Under the pieces are notes generated by a model that was not told where the DNA came from, did not search any database, and was given only the letters and a program-made list of their open reading frames with translations. A stretch of 64,000 nucleotides of DNA from Gammaproteobacteria bacterium (GTDB lineage Bacteria; Pseudomonadota; Gammaproteobacteria; Ga0077536). Position 1 is the first letter of the stretch; every line of letters begins with the position of its first letter. Of the stretch, positions 33,961 to 41,709 are shown one piece after another. Both the position numbers and the translations under genes were made by a program. The DNA lies in the NCBI GenBank assembly GCA_021773835.1, contig JAJFJQ010000059.1:1-64000 (forward strand), in the 5' to 3' direction.

Positions 33961-35637
33961 TTACTCGGCCGAACCAGACCGGCCGGCATAGGCGACTGCA
34001 CCCGGGACAAGCAACTCCACGGTTGTACCCTGAGCATTTTGCGCTTCGACTTTAAGCAAGCCACCGATCTTTTCTGCTCGCTCACGCATGCCCTGTAGAC
34101 CAAAATGTCCGGGTCGACCGATGCGCGCAATCGTGCTGTCGATACCGCATCCGTCATCCCTCACTCGTATCGACAGATCCTCCGTGTAGGCGAGTTCAAG
34201 TTCAATCGATGCTGCGTTTGCGTGGTGAGTGGCGTTTGCCACCGCCTCTCTACAGATCCCGTATATATCATTCCAAAGTGCGGCGTTCAGTTCCCGCTGC
34301 TCGCCACGAACATCAAGTTTGAAGGCGATTTCAGAACCGCTAAGAAGTGCATCACCAAGCGACGCGATGGATGTCGTCAGATCTATCGTCGGAGGTGCGG
34401 TTGAACGTAGCAAAGAAAGTACCGCACGCCCTTCATCTATTGCATAGATGGAAGCGTCCAGGGCGCGTTCAAATAGTTTATTCGCGGATTCGTCGCCTGT
34501 TTTGGATCGTTCGATCGCGGCTTCGAGTAGAAACCGCAATCCCTGCATACTCTGTAATAAAGTGTCATGTAAGTCGCGCGCTATACGAACCCGATCTTCT
34601 TGTTGCGCCGCTTTCGCCCGATCTTGTAGTTCGCGCAAGCGAACATCTTCCTGTTCGTGGCTAAATGCCTCCGCTAGTGCACCCGACACTTGGTCCGCGA
34701 GCATGCGAAAGAACGAACTATGTGCTTCGTCGAGGCGTTTATGTGGATTAACGCCGCACAACATGAAGGCCTTCGGCGTACCTTCGCCATAACGCTCGAA
34801 CGGAAGAAACAATAACTCCTCGGCTGGTACTTTCCACGTGCCAAGAGGGATCGGCGCGGACGCGGGATCCAATGGAAGCAAAGCGTACTCGCGACTTCCA
34901 GATTGCGTAAGCAAGCGCACAATGTCGCTATCGACATCTACGTCGATTGTCGTCGGGCATAATGCTGCACCGACGTCGATATTAGACGTCGCGCACAAAT
35001 GCGCCTGCGTGCGTTCCTCGTCCCATAAGTACAAGCCGGCGAATGGGATATCGCGATCATTACTCGTAAAGACTTGAGCCGCGACATCGAGCACTTCACG
35101 CGGATCGCGCAGTTCCCGGGTACCAGCGGCAAGTTGTTGTAACGTCTGTAGCCGGCGCTCCCCGATAACCCGTTGGGTGGTCTCCGGGAACATGGTGAAA
35201 ACACCTTCAATGTCGCCATACTCGTTAACCAGCGGTGAGTAACTAAAGGAGCAATAGAACTCCTCCACATATCCGGAACGATTCAAGAATATGGCTGCGT
35301 CATCTGCACCGGTCGCCTCACCGGTCTCGAGCGTGTGCTGCATGAGTGGCCCGATGACGTCGAACACTTCCGCCCAAACTTCATCGGCGGTCCGTCCCAA
35401 TGCCCACGGATGTTTTGAACCCAGTAGTGCGCTGTAGGCATCGTTGTAGAGTACTAATCGTTCCGCGCCCCAATAAATGGCACTGCACAGGCGTGAACCG
35501 AGACACAGATCTAGCGCCGTGCTGAAACCGCGCGACCATTGCCCCGCTGGGCCGAGTGCGGTTTTGCCCCAATCGTAGGCGTGGATCCGCTCAGCCATCT
35601 CCGACACGGCGTTTCGCTGTGCGTTAGTTCCCGGCAT
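33961..35637 (-). CDS. Cytoplasmic sensor histidine kinase (PAS-GAF-HisKA_3)
   Basis: A 558-residue kinase without membrane segments. The N-terminal 150 residues are PAS-like (IYWGAERLVLYNDAYSALLG; VEEFYCSFSYSPLVNEYG), residues about 165-320 look like a GAF domain (RDIPFAGLYLWDEERTQAHL), and the catalytic region has the NarX/DesK-type H box RVRIARDLHDTLLQSMQGLR near 350 and an HATPase with CREAVANATHHANA, RVRDDGCGID and GHFGLQGMRERAEKIGG. It should sense an intracellular ligand or redox state. The start may be this ATG or an internal ATG 13 codons later that has a closer GGAG. It is partnered with the response regulator downstream. Confidence 0.88.
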   Translation of the reverse strand: MPGTNAQRNAVSEMAERIHAYDWGKTALGPAGQWSRGFSTALDLCLGSRLCSAIYWGAERLVLYNDAYSALLGSKHPWALGRTADEVWAEVFDVIGPLMQHTLETGEATGADDAAIFLNRSGYVEEFYCSFSYSPLVNEYGDIEGVFTMFPETTQRVIGERRLQTLQQLAAGTRELRDPREVLDVAAQVFTSNDRDIPFAGLYLWDEERTQAHLCATSNIDVGAALCPTTIDVDVDSDIVRLLTQSGSREYALLPLDPASAPIPLGTWKVPAEELLFLPFERYGEGTPKAFMLCGVNPHKRLDEAHSSFFRMLADQVSGALAEAFSHEQEDVRLRELQDRAKAAQQEDRVRIARDLHDTLLQSMQGLRFLLEAAIERSKTGDESANKLFERALDASIYAIDEGRAVLSLLRSTAPPTIDLTTSIASLGDALLSGSEIAFKLDVRGEQRELNAALWNDIYGICREAVANATHHANAASIELELAYTEDLSIRVRDDGCGIDSTIARIGRPGHFGLQGMRERAEKIGGLLKVEAQNAQGTTVELLVPGAVAYAGRSGSAE

Positions 35638-35808
35638 CGTTCATACGGCGCCGAGGATAAGGACGGTGGCATGTGGTGCACACGGTATCGATGCCCTTCG
35701 TGGCCATGAGCTCATAGACAATCATCATAAAGGCCGCCCCGTGCGACGTCATCCGGTATCGCGAGCGATCTCGATCGCAGCACCCGGCACGAACGTCGCC
35801 AACGTTTC

Positions 35809-37095
35809 CTAATGACGCGCACAATCGGCGACAATCAGTAGCTCTGTTAGCGCATGGTACGACCGCACGTCCAAGCCAGTCGCATCGAGCAGTTTTTGAA
35901 ATCGCGAATAGACTGTGTTCGGATGGACCGATAGTGCTTCCGCCGTCTTCAACACATTCATATCTGCATCCGCATAGGCGCGGACCGTCGCCAACAGGGC
36001 GCCGCAGAGCTTCTCGTCCAAACGAACAAACTCGCTCACCCACGGCGGTGTTACTTGCTGAAGCTCATCACCGGCAATGTGCAGCATTAAACGCCTTGCT
36101 GAAATTTCAGAAAACTGCACGACCCGATCGCTCACGCTCGCGAGTTCGAGCGCGAGCAGCGCTTGGCGGTGAGCATTCGGGATCAGTGCGGTCGCCGGGA
36201 CATCATTGCTCACGCCGATGAGTACCGCATTACCAACCAACATGAGTTCTTTGTTTAAGCGCGTCGCCAATTTAGCGTTCGGTGCGGTCCACCCGGAGAC
36301 GCGTCTCGTATCGGAAAAAATCGTCACCACCCGGTTATCGCGTATATCGATCACCCGACGTGCAACAGAGCCGCGAACGATTTCGTCGATTGAATCCGCA
36401 ACACGTCTAGCGCGCAACGGATTGAGCATCTCACTCGGGTCGACGGGCTGCGCAATCGCGACACAAAACGATTGGCGTCGATCAAGGTAACCCGCGGATT
36501 TAAGTATTGCCGCAACCCGACCGTCAGACTCGTCGTAACCGTCGAGTAGTATGTTGATCAACTCTGCCCGACGCGCGCCCGCGACATCGGCCAATAGACG
36601 GGTTTGCGCAACGTAGCTGCTCGCCGCAATTGTGCTAATCGCATCGGTATACTCCAGTGCGAAGTCCGCAACCGCTGCCACCATTTGCTGGGCATCGTCA
36701 TCGGGCGGGGTCGCGGCCAAAATGGCCTTGCGCAGCCAACGTGAAAAAACTTTATGGCCACATCGATAGGCGTGTAGTGTCGCCTCTAACGGGAAACGGC
36801 TGTCGGCGCGCCGGCGCGCATGCTCGCGTACAAATTCGAAATCACCGACCCTGCCGCCGCCAAGCAGACGCAATATCTCCTCGGTGTGTTGCGGGCCGTG
36901 CCGCGCAAGCGCCGGCTGCACATCGGGATTTCGCGATTCTGTGAAGGCCGGAATGGCGCTCACGACGGCTTCGCCTAATTCAACGTTGATCGCTGCTGCA
37001 TGAGAGCGGATGTACTTGACCGCTGGAGGCAAAAGCGGGCTCTGCCGGAGTTGGTCCTGTACTTGTGTGAGCGTCCTGGTGTAGTAGGTGGACAT
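35809..37095 (-). CDS. PucR/CdaR-family transcriptional regulator
   Basis: A 428-residue regulator. The C-terminus carries the PucR-type helix-turn-helix (MNVLKTAEALSVHPNTVYSRFQKLLDATG). The middle has the GGDEF-like region usual in this family (RQSFCVAIAQPVDPSEM through VVTIFSD), and the N-terminal 170 residues are helical with LEATLHAYRCGHKVFSRWL, as in RsbT-co-antagonist-like N-terminal domains. PucR-family proteins often activate purine, amino-acid or aromatic degradation. It is 171 bases upstream of the kinase gene on the same strand and divergent from the YCII-like gene. It could act on the pyridine-type cluster. Confidence 0.85.
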   Translation of the reverse strand: MSTYYTRTLTQVQDQLRQSPLLPPAVKYIRSHAAAINVELGEAVVSAIPAFTESRNPDVQPALARHGPQHTEEILRLLGGGRVGDFEFVREHARRRADSRFPLEATLHAYRCGHKVFSRWLRKAILAATPPDDDAQQMVAAVADFALEYTDAISTIAASSYVAQTRLLADVAGARRAELINILLDGYDESDGRVAAILKSAGYLDRRQSFCVAIAQPVDPSEMLNPLRARRVADSIDEIVRGSVARRVIDIRDNRVVTIFSDTRRVSGWTAPNAKLATRLNKELMLVGNAVLIGVSNDVPATALIPNAHRQALLALELASVSDRVVQFSEISARRLMLHIAGDELQQVTPPWVSEFVRLDEKLCGALLATVRAYADADMNVLKTAEALSVHPNTVYSRFQKLLDATGLDVRSYHALTELLIVADCARH

Positions 37096-37287
37096 CTAGG
37101 TGAATGTGCAATCTACACAATGAAAGGGTTGAAATAAGGTCGAAATGCCCACTGAAATCTAACTTTCCTGGTGATAGTTTACATCGTATCGGTTGTTGTA
37201 ACCGAAAGGATACGGCGACGCCAAAGCCAACCGAGTGGTACTAGGCGGCGGTGGCCCATTGTAAAACCAACATCAGGAGACGAGGTT

Positions 37288-37602
37288 ATGGCGAAATACT
37301 TATTGGTCTATCACGGTGGCAAAATGCCCGAGTCGTCCGCAGAGGTCGCACAGGTGATGGATGCCTGGGGCAAATGGTTTGGCTCTCTGGGGAGCGCCGT
37401 GGTCGATGGTGGGAATCCCGTTGGCCAATCATTCACCGTGAACAGCGACGGCTCGACCGCCGACAACGGCGGTTCCAACCCAGCTTCCGGTTATAGCCTG
37501 ATTGAAGCATCTGACATGGACGATGCCCTATCCAAGGCCAAAGCTTGCCCAGTGCTGTCCAGCGGTGGATCAATCGAGGTCGCACAAGCGATAGATATGT
37601 AA
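37288..37602 (+). CDS. YCII-related domain protein
   Basis: A 104-residue protein from ATG 37288 with an AGGAGACGAGG ribosome binding region. It begins MAKYLLVYHGGKMP and ends with the YCII-type block GYSLIEASDMDDALSKAKACPVL followed by GGSIEVAQAIDM. This dimeric alpha/beta ferredoxin-like fold is found in YCII and DGPF proteins of unclear function, some linked to extracytoplasmic sigma factors or ring-cleavage chemistry. A hairpin terminator follows immediately. A truncated copy of its 3' end lies about 1 kb downstream (38653-38733). Confidence 0.8.
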   Translation: MAKYLLVYHGGKMPESSAEVAQVMDAWGKWFGSLGSAVVDGGNPVGQSFTVNSDGSTADNGGSNPASGYSLIEASDMDDALSKAKACPVLSSGGSIEVAQAIDM

Positions 37603-37611
37603 GACGGAAAT

Positions 37612-37670
37612 GGTGACGGAGGGATTACTATTTAACCAGTGGCGATTTTTTAATCCCTCGGTCACCTTTT
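37612..37670 (+). terminator. Rho-independent terminator of the YCII-like gene
   Basis: Arms GGTGACGGAGGGATTA (37612-37627) and TAATCCCTCGGTCACC (37651-37666) pair over 16 positions with one mismatch around a 23-base loop, followed by TTTT. It begins ten bases after the YCII stop codon and lies before the convergent methyltransferase-like gene. Confidence 0.75.
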
Positions 37671-37684
37671 CATGAGGGCAGATG

Positions 37685-38533
37685 TTATTTCGGCTTCCTG
37701 AATAACAAAGTCATACGCGTCGATTCGCCAATCTTAGCAATCTCGGCGCGTTTCGCCGGATCATCACCGCTGCCTGAGAAACTCGGTGACAGGCGCCAGA
37801 CCCTGTCACCTTCGACAGGCTGGTCTGCGGGATTAACATTGATGTCGCTTTCGCCGACCAAAGCAAAACCCGCTTTCGTCATCGTCTCGATGACAAAGCT
37901 CTTTTTGAGGTAGCCGTTACTGCCGTTAGCCCAGGCGTCGGGGGCATCTTCCGGCGCCATGTGTTGAACGACGCCAACCGCACCACCTGGTTTTAATGCG
38001 CGCATTATTTCCTTTAAGGCGATAGACATATAGCCGCCGTCGTTTTCGAAACGGGCGAGATTGTGTAACGCACGGATCAGCAAAACCACATCGACCTTAC
38101 CGTCGACATCCCTGGTCATGGAGCCGAATGGAAACGCACTGACTTGAGCACCACCATCGCGATAGCGCTGCACCAGTGCTTCCGTCCAGGTCTTGGCCCA
38201 GGTGCTTTTGGCGGCTAAATAGTCGTCGTCGTAGAAATTGAATTTGGGGTACATGTCATTGGCGTAGTCGGCGCCGATGAGTAGGCCTTTGTTCCCGATA
38301 AAGGGAACCAGGATGTTGGTATACCAACCGCCTCCAGGAAAGGATTCGATCACCGTCATGCCCGCTTTCACGCCGAACATTTCCAGCACTTCCTTCGGGT
38401 GCCGCACGCTAATTCGCGCTTTTGCCGCATCGGGCAGTTGCCCTAGCACCTCATCGAGCGTCATGGCCGCGACCTGCGGTGAGAACACCGAGGCGAGAAT
38501 AATCAAACTGAACATTGTTATTAGTCGATGCAT
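37685..38533 (-). CDS. Exported SAM-methyltransferase-like protein
   Basis: A 282-residue protein with an N-terminal signal peptide (MHRLITMFSLIILASVFSPQVAA) followed by a class I methyltransferase-like domain: GMTVIESFPGGGWYTNILVPFIG (a modified motif I, about residue 58-80), VDVVLLIRALHNLAR and MRALKPGGAVGVVQHMAPEDAPD. Proteins of this type (COG4798) are predicted methyltransferases carrying export signals, odd because SAM is cytoplasmic. The glycine-rich motif is altered (FPGGGWYT), so catalysis by another mechanism is possible. It is convergent with the YCII-like gene. Confidence 0.75.
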   Translation of the reverse strand: MHRLITMFSLIILASVFSPQVAAMTLDEVLGQLPDAAKARISVRHPKEVLEMFGVKAGMTVIESFPGGGWYTNILVPFIGNKGLLIGADYANDMYPKFNFYDDDYLAAKSTWAKTWTEALVQRYRDGGAQVSAFPFGSMTRDVDGKVDVVLLIRALHNLARFENDGGYMSIALKEIMRALKPGGAVGVVQHMAPEDAPDAWANGSNGYLKKSFVIETMTKAGFALVGESDINVNPADQPVEGDRVWRLSPSFSGSGDDPAKRAEIAKIGESTRMTLLFRKPK

Positions 38534-38652
38534 GTAGCGCTCCTAGCGGCAGGGAATTATTACAGAGCGTATGTTACATGACGGTTTGAGTATTCCTTAA
38601 TTCGCGTCATTTCGTGGGTGTCCCAAAGTTCCTCCTAGTTCTCCCCTAGTTC
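38534..38652. other. Intergenic, start of a 317-base stretch without intact genes
   Basis: Between the methyltransferase-like gene and the PEP-CTERM gene terminator the only recognisable items are the YCII remnant (38653-38733) and the hairpin at 38786-38813. The first 119 bases hold nothing else I can support apart from the presumed promoter of the methyltransferase-like gene. Confidence 0.5.
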
Positions 38653-38733
38653 GATGCCTTGGCCAGAGCGAAAGGGTGCCCAGTGCCTACCGACGGCGGA
38701 TCGATCGATGTCGCACGAGCGATTGATATGTAA
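38653..38733 (+). pseudogene. 3' remnant of a second YCII-like gene
   Basis: Twenty-six codons plus TAA read DALARAKGCPVPTDGGSID then VARAIDM, matching the last 26 residues of the intact gene at 37288-37602 (DALSKAKACPVLSSGGSIE then VAQAIDM) at 18 of 26 positions, including an identical IDM end and TAA. No start or upstream part of the domain is present. This is a decayed, 5'-truncated paralogue, left after duplication and deletion or insertion of the methyltransferase-like gene between the two copies. Confidence 0.85.
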
Positions 38734-38785
38734 GCGGTCGGATTAAATAAGCCAACAGCGGGTCCGCTTAGTTTCCACAGTAAGG

Positions 38786-38813
38786 CAAAAAAAACCCGCT
38801 ATACGGCGGGTTC
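38786..38813 (-). terminator. Rho-independent terminator of the PEP-CTERM gene
   Basis: On the minus strand a hairpin AACCCGC/GCGGGTT (arms 38793-38799 and 38806-38812, six-base loop) is followed by a T run (A run at 38787-38794 on the plus strand). It lies about 38 bases after the PEP-CTERM stop codon at 38851. Confidence 0.85.
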
Positions 38814-38850
38814 TTCTTTCATCTTGCAGCGGTTCGATAAATCGCTAGAG

Positions 38851-39624
38851 TTAATTGCGCCGACGTGCGCGGATGGCCCCCAGACCTAGCAGCATGAGTG
38901 CCAGCGACGTCGGTTCCGGCACCGGCGTACTCGCAGCAGTGAGTGCGGAATCGAGTACCGATTGCCAGTCCGCAAGGCCGCTGGCGTCATCTTCCTCAAA
39001 CCAGTCGAAACCCAGAAGGGCGACATGGCCGGAGCCGACGCCAATTTGCATTACCGATGTTGCACCGGCATCTGAATATAAGTTGAGCGCGCCTCCGGGA
39101 AGCGATGCCGTGTTGACGAGTAAGGTACCGTCGAGATTTCCGAGTGGATCCGGTCCACCGGCGTATGCCGTGCCAGCTGCATCTGGCCCGAGGTTCGTAG
39201 TGCCCCCGGCTGTGAAGGTACTTTGCGTCAAAGCATAGCCGAAAATCGAATTTAGCAACCCGAGAGCGTTATTAGAGCCGTCTCCTGCAATGACCAGAAT
39301 GCCGCCACCGTTGACAAAAGACGCGATCGCGGCCTCCGCCGTAGCCGAAAGCGCGGCGGCAAGATCCCCGCGTTCCAATTCCGGGATAACGAGCGCAGAC
39401 GCTCCCGCAATCGCGGCGGTCCAAGCTGCATCTCCGCTGCCACTAAAATCAGTGACCGTGTGGCCTAGCATGACTAGATCGGCGCGCATATTGACGACTT
39501 CCCGGCCGGTATCACCAAAAGCGCCGTCGGAGAAATAGCCCACCGGAATAGCGTGCGCATTGATGGATAGCGTTGTCAGGAACACAAGGCAAAGTGCCAT
39601 CGTTAAGGAATTCGTTTTTTTCAC
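38851..39624 (-). CDS. PEP-CTERM sorting-domain protein with a ThuA/DJ-1-like body
   Basis: A 257-residue exported protein. The GTG at 39624 is chosen because a GGAGA site sits five bases before it; an ATG four codons upstream overlaps that site. A classic signal peptide (MKKTNSLTMALCLVFLTTLS, ending INAHA) is followed by a body with VNMRADLVMLGHTVTDFSG, FVNGGGILVIAGDG and VALLGFDWFEEDD, which looks like a glutamine-amidotransferase-type flavodoxin-like fold. The end is a canonical PEP-CTERM signal: PEPTSLALMLLGLGAI then RARRRN. A sigma-54 promoter lies 67 bases upstream and dyad sites further up. It is expected at the cell surface or matrix after exosortase cleavage. Confidence 0.85.
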   Translation of the reverse strand: MKKTNSLTMALCLVFLTTLSINAHAIPVGYFSDGAFGDTGREVVNMRADLVMLGHTVTDFSGSGDAAWTAAIAGASALVIPELERGDLAAALSATAEAAIASFVNGGGILVIAGDGSNNALGLLNSIFGYALTQSTFTAGGTTNLGPDAAGTAYAGGPDPLGNLDGTLLVNTASLPGGALNLYSDAGATSVMQIGVGSGHVALLGFDWFEEDDASGLADWQSVLDSALTAASTPVPEPTSLALMLLGLGAIRARRRN

Positions 39625-39690
39625 TGGTATCTCCATTAGGTTTAAGCCGCGTCAGACGAATAGGCGCGACATCGCGGTAGTTAGAGCCCG

Positions 39691-39706
39691 AGCAATATGC
39701 GTGCCA
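39691..39706 (-). promoter_or_regulatory. Sigma-54 (RpoN) promoter of the PEP-CTERM gene
   Basis: On the minus strand the sequence reads TGGCACGCATATTGCT, matching the consensus TGGCACG-N4-TTGCW at every fixed position with correct GG/GC spacing. Transcription would start near 39680, about 56 bases before the GTG start codon. This places the gene under an enhancer-dependent activator. Confidence 0.85.
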
Positions 39707-39756
39707 TAAAAATAAAGCTATTTAAATCAGTTAGTTGCGTAAATAATTAAAATTCC

Positions 39757-39775
39757 GTGTAAAGAATCTTGACAA
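39757..39775 (-). promoter_or_regulatory. Activator-site candidate 1 (17-bp dyad) upstream of the sigma-54 promoter
   Basis: The minus strand reads TGTCAAGATTCTTTACA within these bases, an imperfect dyad of the form TGTnAAGAnTCTTnACA. It lies roughly 75-95 bases upstream of the predicted transcription start, a normal place for an NtrC-family activator. A second copy with one difference in 19 bases lies exactly 100 bp away. Confidence 0.7.
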
Positions 39776-39856
39776 CTTTCCGAACAGTTTTACTGATCTG
39801 AGCGACATGAAAGTGGTAAATGTATTTTAAATCAAAGCGTTACGTTATCAGCCGGT

Positions 39857-39875
39857 GTGTAAAGGATCTTGACAA
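39857..39875 (-). promoter_or_regulatory. Activator-site candidate 2 (17-bp dyad), 100 bp from candidate 1
   Basis: This copy differs from the one at 39757-39775 at one of 19 positions (plus strand GTGTAAAGGATCTTGACAA against GTGTAAAGAATCTTGACAA). It sits 26 bases before the stop codon of the HyuB gene. Two equally oriented copies separated by about ten helical turns fit cooperative binding of an enhancer-binding protein. Confidence 0.65.
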
Positions 39876-39901
39876 AAAGGCGCCAAAAGGAAAAACCTTG
39901 T

Positions 39902-41668
39902 TCAAGCTGCGTTGCGGCGAAGTTCGGTGCGGCGCGCTATCGTTGCATCCACATCTATCACGGTCGCCTCATCCATGACTACACCGTAGACATTAAACGC
40001 GTGCTCGATAGTACAGAAATCATCTAGTACATCTTCTCTTACCTGGGCCGGGTCGCGATCTAGTGGATCTCCGTACCCGCCACCGCATGGCGTGTGGATC
40101 TCTATGCAGTCCCCTTTGAGGGTGCGCAAACCAGAAAACTTAGCCGGGATCGACTCGCGCGTGTCCGGATCGGTGATGTTGTATTTGACAACGTGTCCGC
40201 CATGGCCAGCCTCCCCACCGAGGATCCCCCACGGACGATCTTCGTGCCGATCGGATTCATGCGTCATGACACCATCGCTGACGAATCGCTGGGTCTTAAC
40301 GACACCGATGCCACCGCGAAACTGGCCGGCCGCTGGCAATACGTCGTCACGCAGTTCATAGCGGTCGCAAAATAGCGGTAGGTGCATTCCAAGGTCTTCG
40401 ATTGGATTGTTACGCGTATTCGCCATGAGGCAATCGATCGAATCCGGCCCGTCGCTCGTCGGACGCCCACCGTAAGAGCCTTCGTTGACTTCGAGGAACA
40501 CCCAAATGTCGCCGGAATCACGCAGTCCGGAGTAGGCGGCGAACGATAAGGCTGCGGAATTTCCTGCCGTGATGTTATTTGGTACCACCGGCGCGAGCGC
40601 CTTGATGATGCAGTCCACGATCCGCTGGATCTGGCCAAAGCGCGCTTCTGCCGCGTTCGGGAATTCGGGATTAAAAATCGAACCCATCGGTGCGACAACC
40701 GAAATTGGCCGAAACGACCCTTCGTTTTGTGGGACGTATTCGGCGTGCGTGTGGGTGTCCATCAACAAGGCGCGAAAGGCGTAGTAGCAGGCGACTTTTG
40801 TCGACCCTTCGAACGGGACATTGAACGCGGTCGGTACCTGATCCGCCGACCCCGTCAGATCCACCTCTGCGCTATCTCCGGCAATCCTCACAGTTACCTT
40901 AACCGGTAATGTCGTACCACGATTGCGGCCGTCATCGTCCATGAAACCCTCGGCGCTGTATTCACCGTCTGGGATCTCGGCCAAGCGGCCCCGTAACACA
41001 CGCTCTGAATAATCCATCAATTGATTACACGCCGCGCGCACCGTGTCGCGTCCATAACTATCCATTAATTCCGTAAAACGCCGCACGCCAAGTTCTGCCG
41101 CTGCGAGTTGCGCCTCTAAGTCACCCATCACCTGACCGGGGGCTCGAGTATTCGTTTCTATAAACTGCCACAACGCGCGGTTCAGAATTCCGCGTTCATA
41201 GAGCTTGATCCCCTTAAACAGCATCCCTTCTGCGTAGACATCAGCAACATCGATGATCAATCCAGGCGTTGCCGCGCCGATGTCCACGTGGTGCGCGGTA
41301 TTGGCCGAGAATCCAAATAGCTCACCGTCGTAGAACACGGGCGCTACAATGGCGATATCTGGCGAATGACTCGCACCATAATAAGGATGATTGTGAATCA
41401 CGATGTCGCCCGGCTCCCAATCACCGTGTAGCGTTTCTTCAATGCCACGTAGGTAACCTGGTAGCGATCCGATGTGCATTGGGGTCGAATCCGATTCACA
41501 CAAGGTGTTGAAATTGTGGTCGAACAGTCCCGCACCAAGATCCTGCGATTCCCGAATTATTGATGAGTAGGACATGCGGTAGAGCACGTGGCCCATCTCT
41601 TTGGCAATCGTATCCAACGCCCCGCCGATGACTTGCAATGAAATTGGGTCTACTGTGATTTCGCTCAT
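39902..41668 (-). CDS. hyuB: Hydantoinase B/oxoprolinase family protein (HyuB), pair 1
   Basis: A 588-residue HyuB-family protein starting ITVDPISLQVIGGALDTIAKEMG and containing the family blocks DPYYGASHSPDIAI-like (NHPYYGASHSPDIAIVAPVF near residue 97), AHHVDIGAATPG and CGGGYGDPLDRDPAQVREDV near the end. HyuB is the beta partner of HyuA in ATP-dependent hydantoinases, N-methylhydantoinases and 5-oxoprolinases, which open cyclic amides. It follows HyuA by 41 bases. The second pair is only about 4.5 kb upstream. No gamma subunit of the acetone-carboxylase type is present. Confidence 0.88.
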   Translation of the reverse strand: MSEITVDPISLQVIGGALDTIAKEMGHVLYRMSYSSIIRESQDLGAGLFDHNFNTLCESDSTPMHIGSLPGYLRGIEETLHGDWEPGDIVIHNHPYYGASHSPDIAIVAPVFYDGELFGFSANTAHHVDIGAATPGLIIDVADVYAEGMLFKGIKLYERGILNRALWQFIETNTRAPGQVMGDLEAQLAAAELGVRRFTELMDSYGRDTVRAACNQLMDYSERVLRGRLAEIPDGEYSAEGFMDDDGRNRGTTLPVKVTVRIAGDSAEVDLTGSADQVPTAFNVPFEGSTKVACYYAFRALLMDTHTHAEYVPQNEGSFRPISVVAPMGSIFNPEFPNAAEARFGQIQRIVDCIIKALAPVVPNNITAGNSAALSFAAYSGLRDSGDIWVFLEVNEGSYGGRPTSDGPDSIDCLMANTRNNPIEDLGMHLPLFCDRYELRDDVLPAAGQFRGGIGVVKTQRFVSDGVMTHESDRHEDRPWGILGGEAGHGGHVVKYNITDPDTRESIPAKFSGLRTLKGDCIEIHTPCGGGYGDPLDRDPAQVREDVLDDFCTIEHAFNVYGVVMDEATVIDVDATIARRTELRRNAA

Positions 41669-41709
41669 GCTTCACCCATTTAACTAATCAGTTTTTCTTT
41701 GGCGCAGTA

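Noticed and set aside
35624-36043. A separate gene between the kinase and PucR genes
   Set aside because: The frame overlaps the PucR gene in another frame, has no family features and no ribosome binding site.
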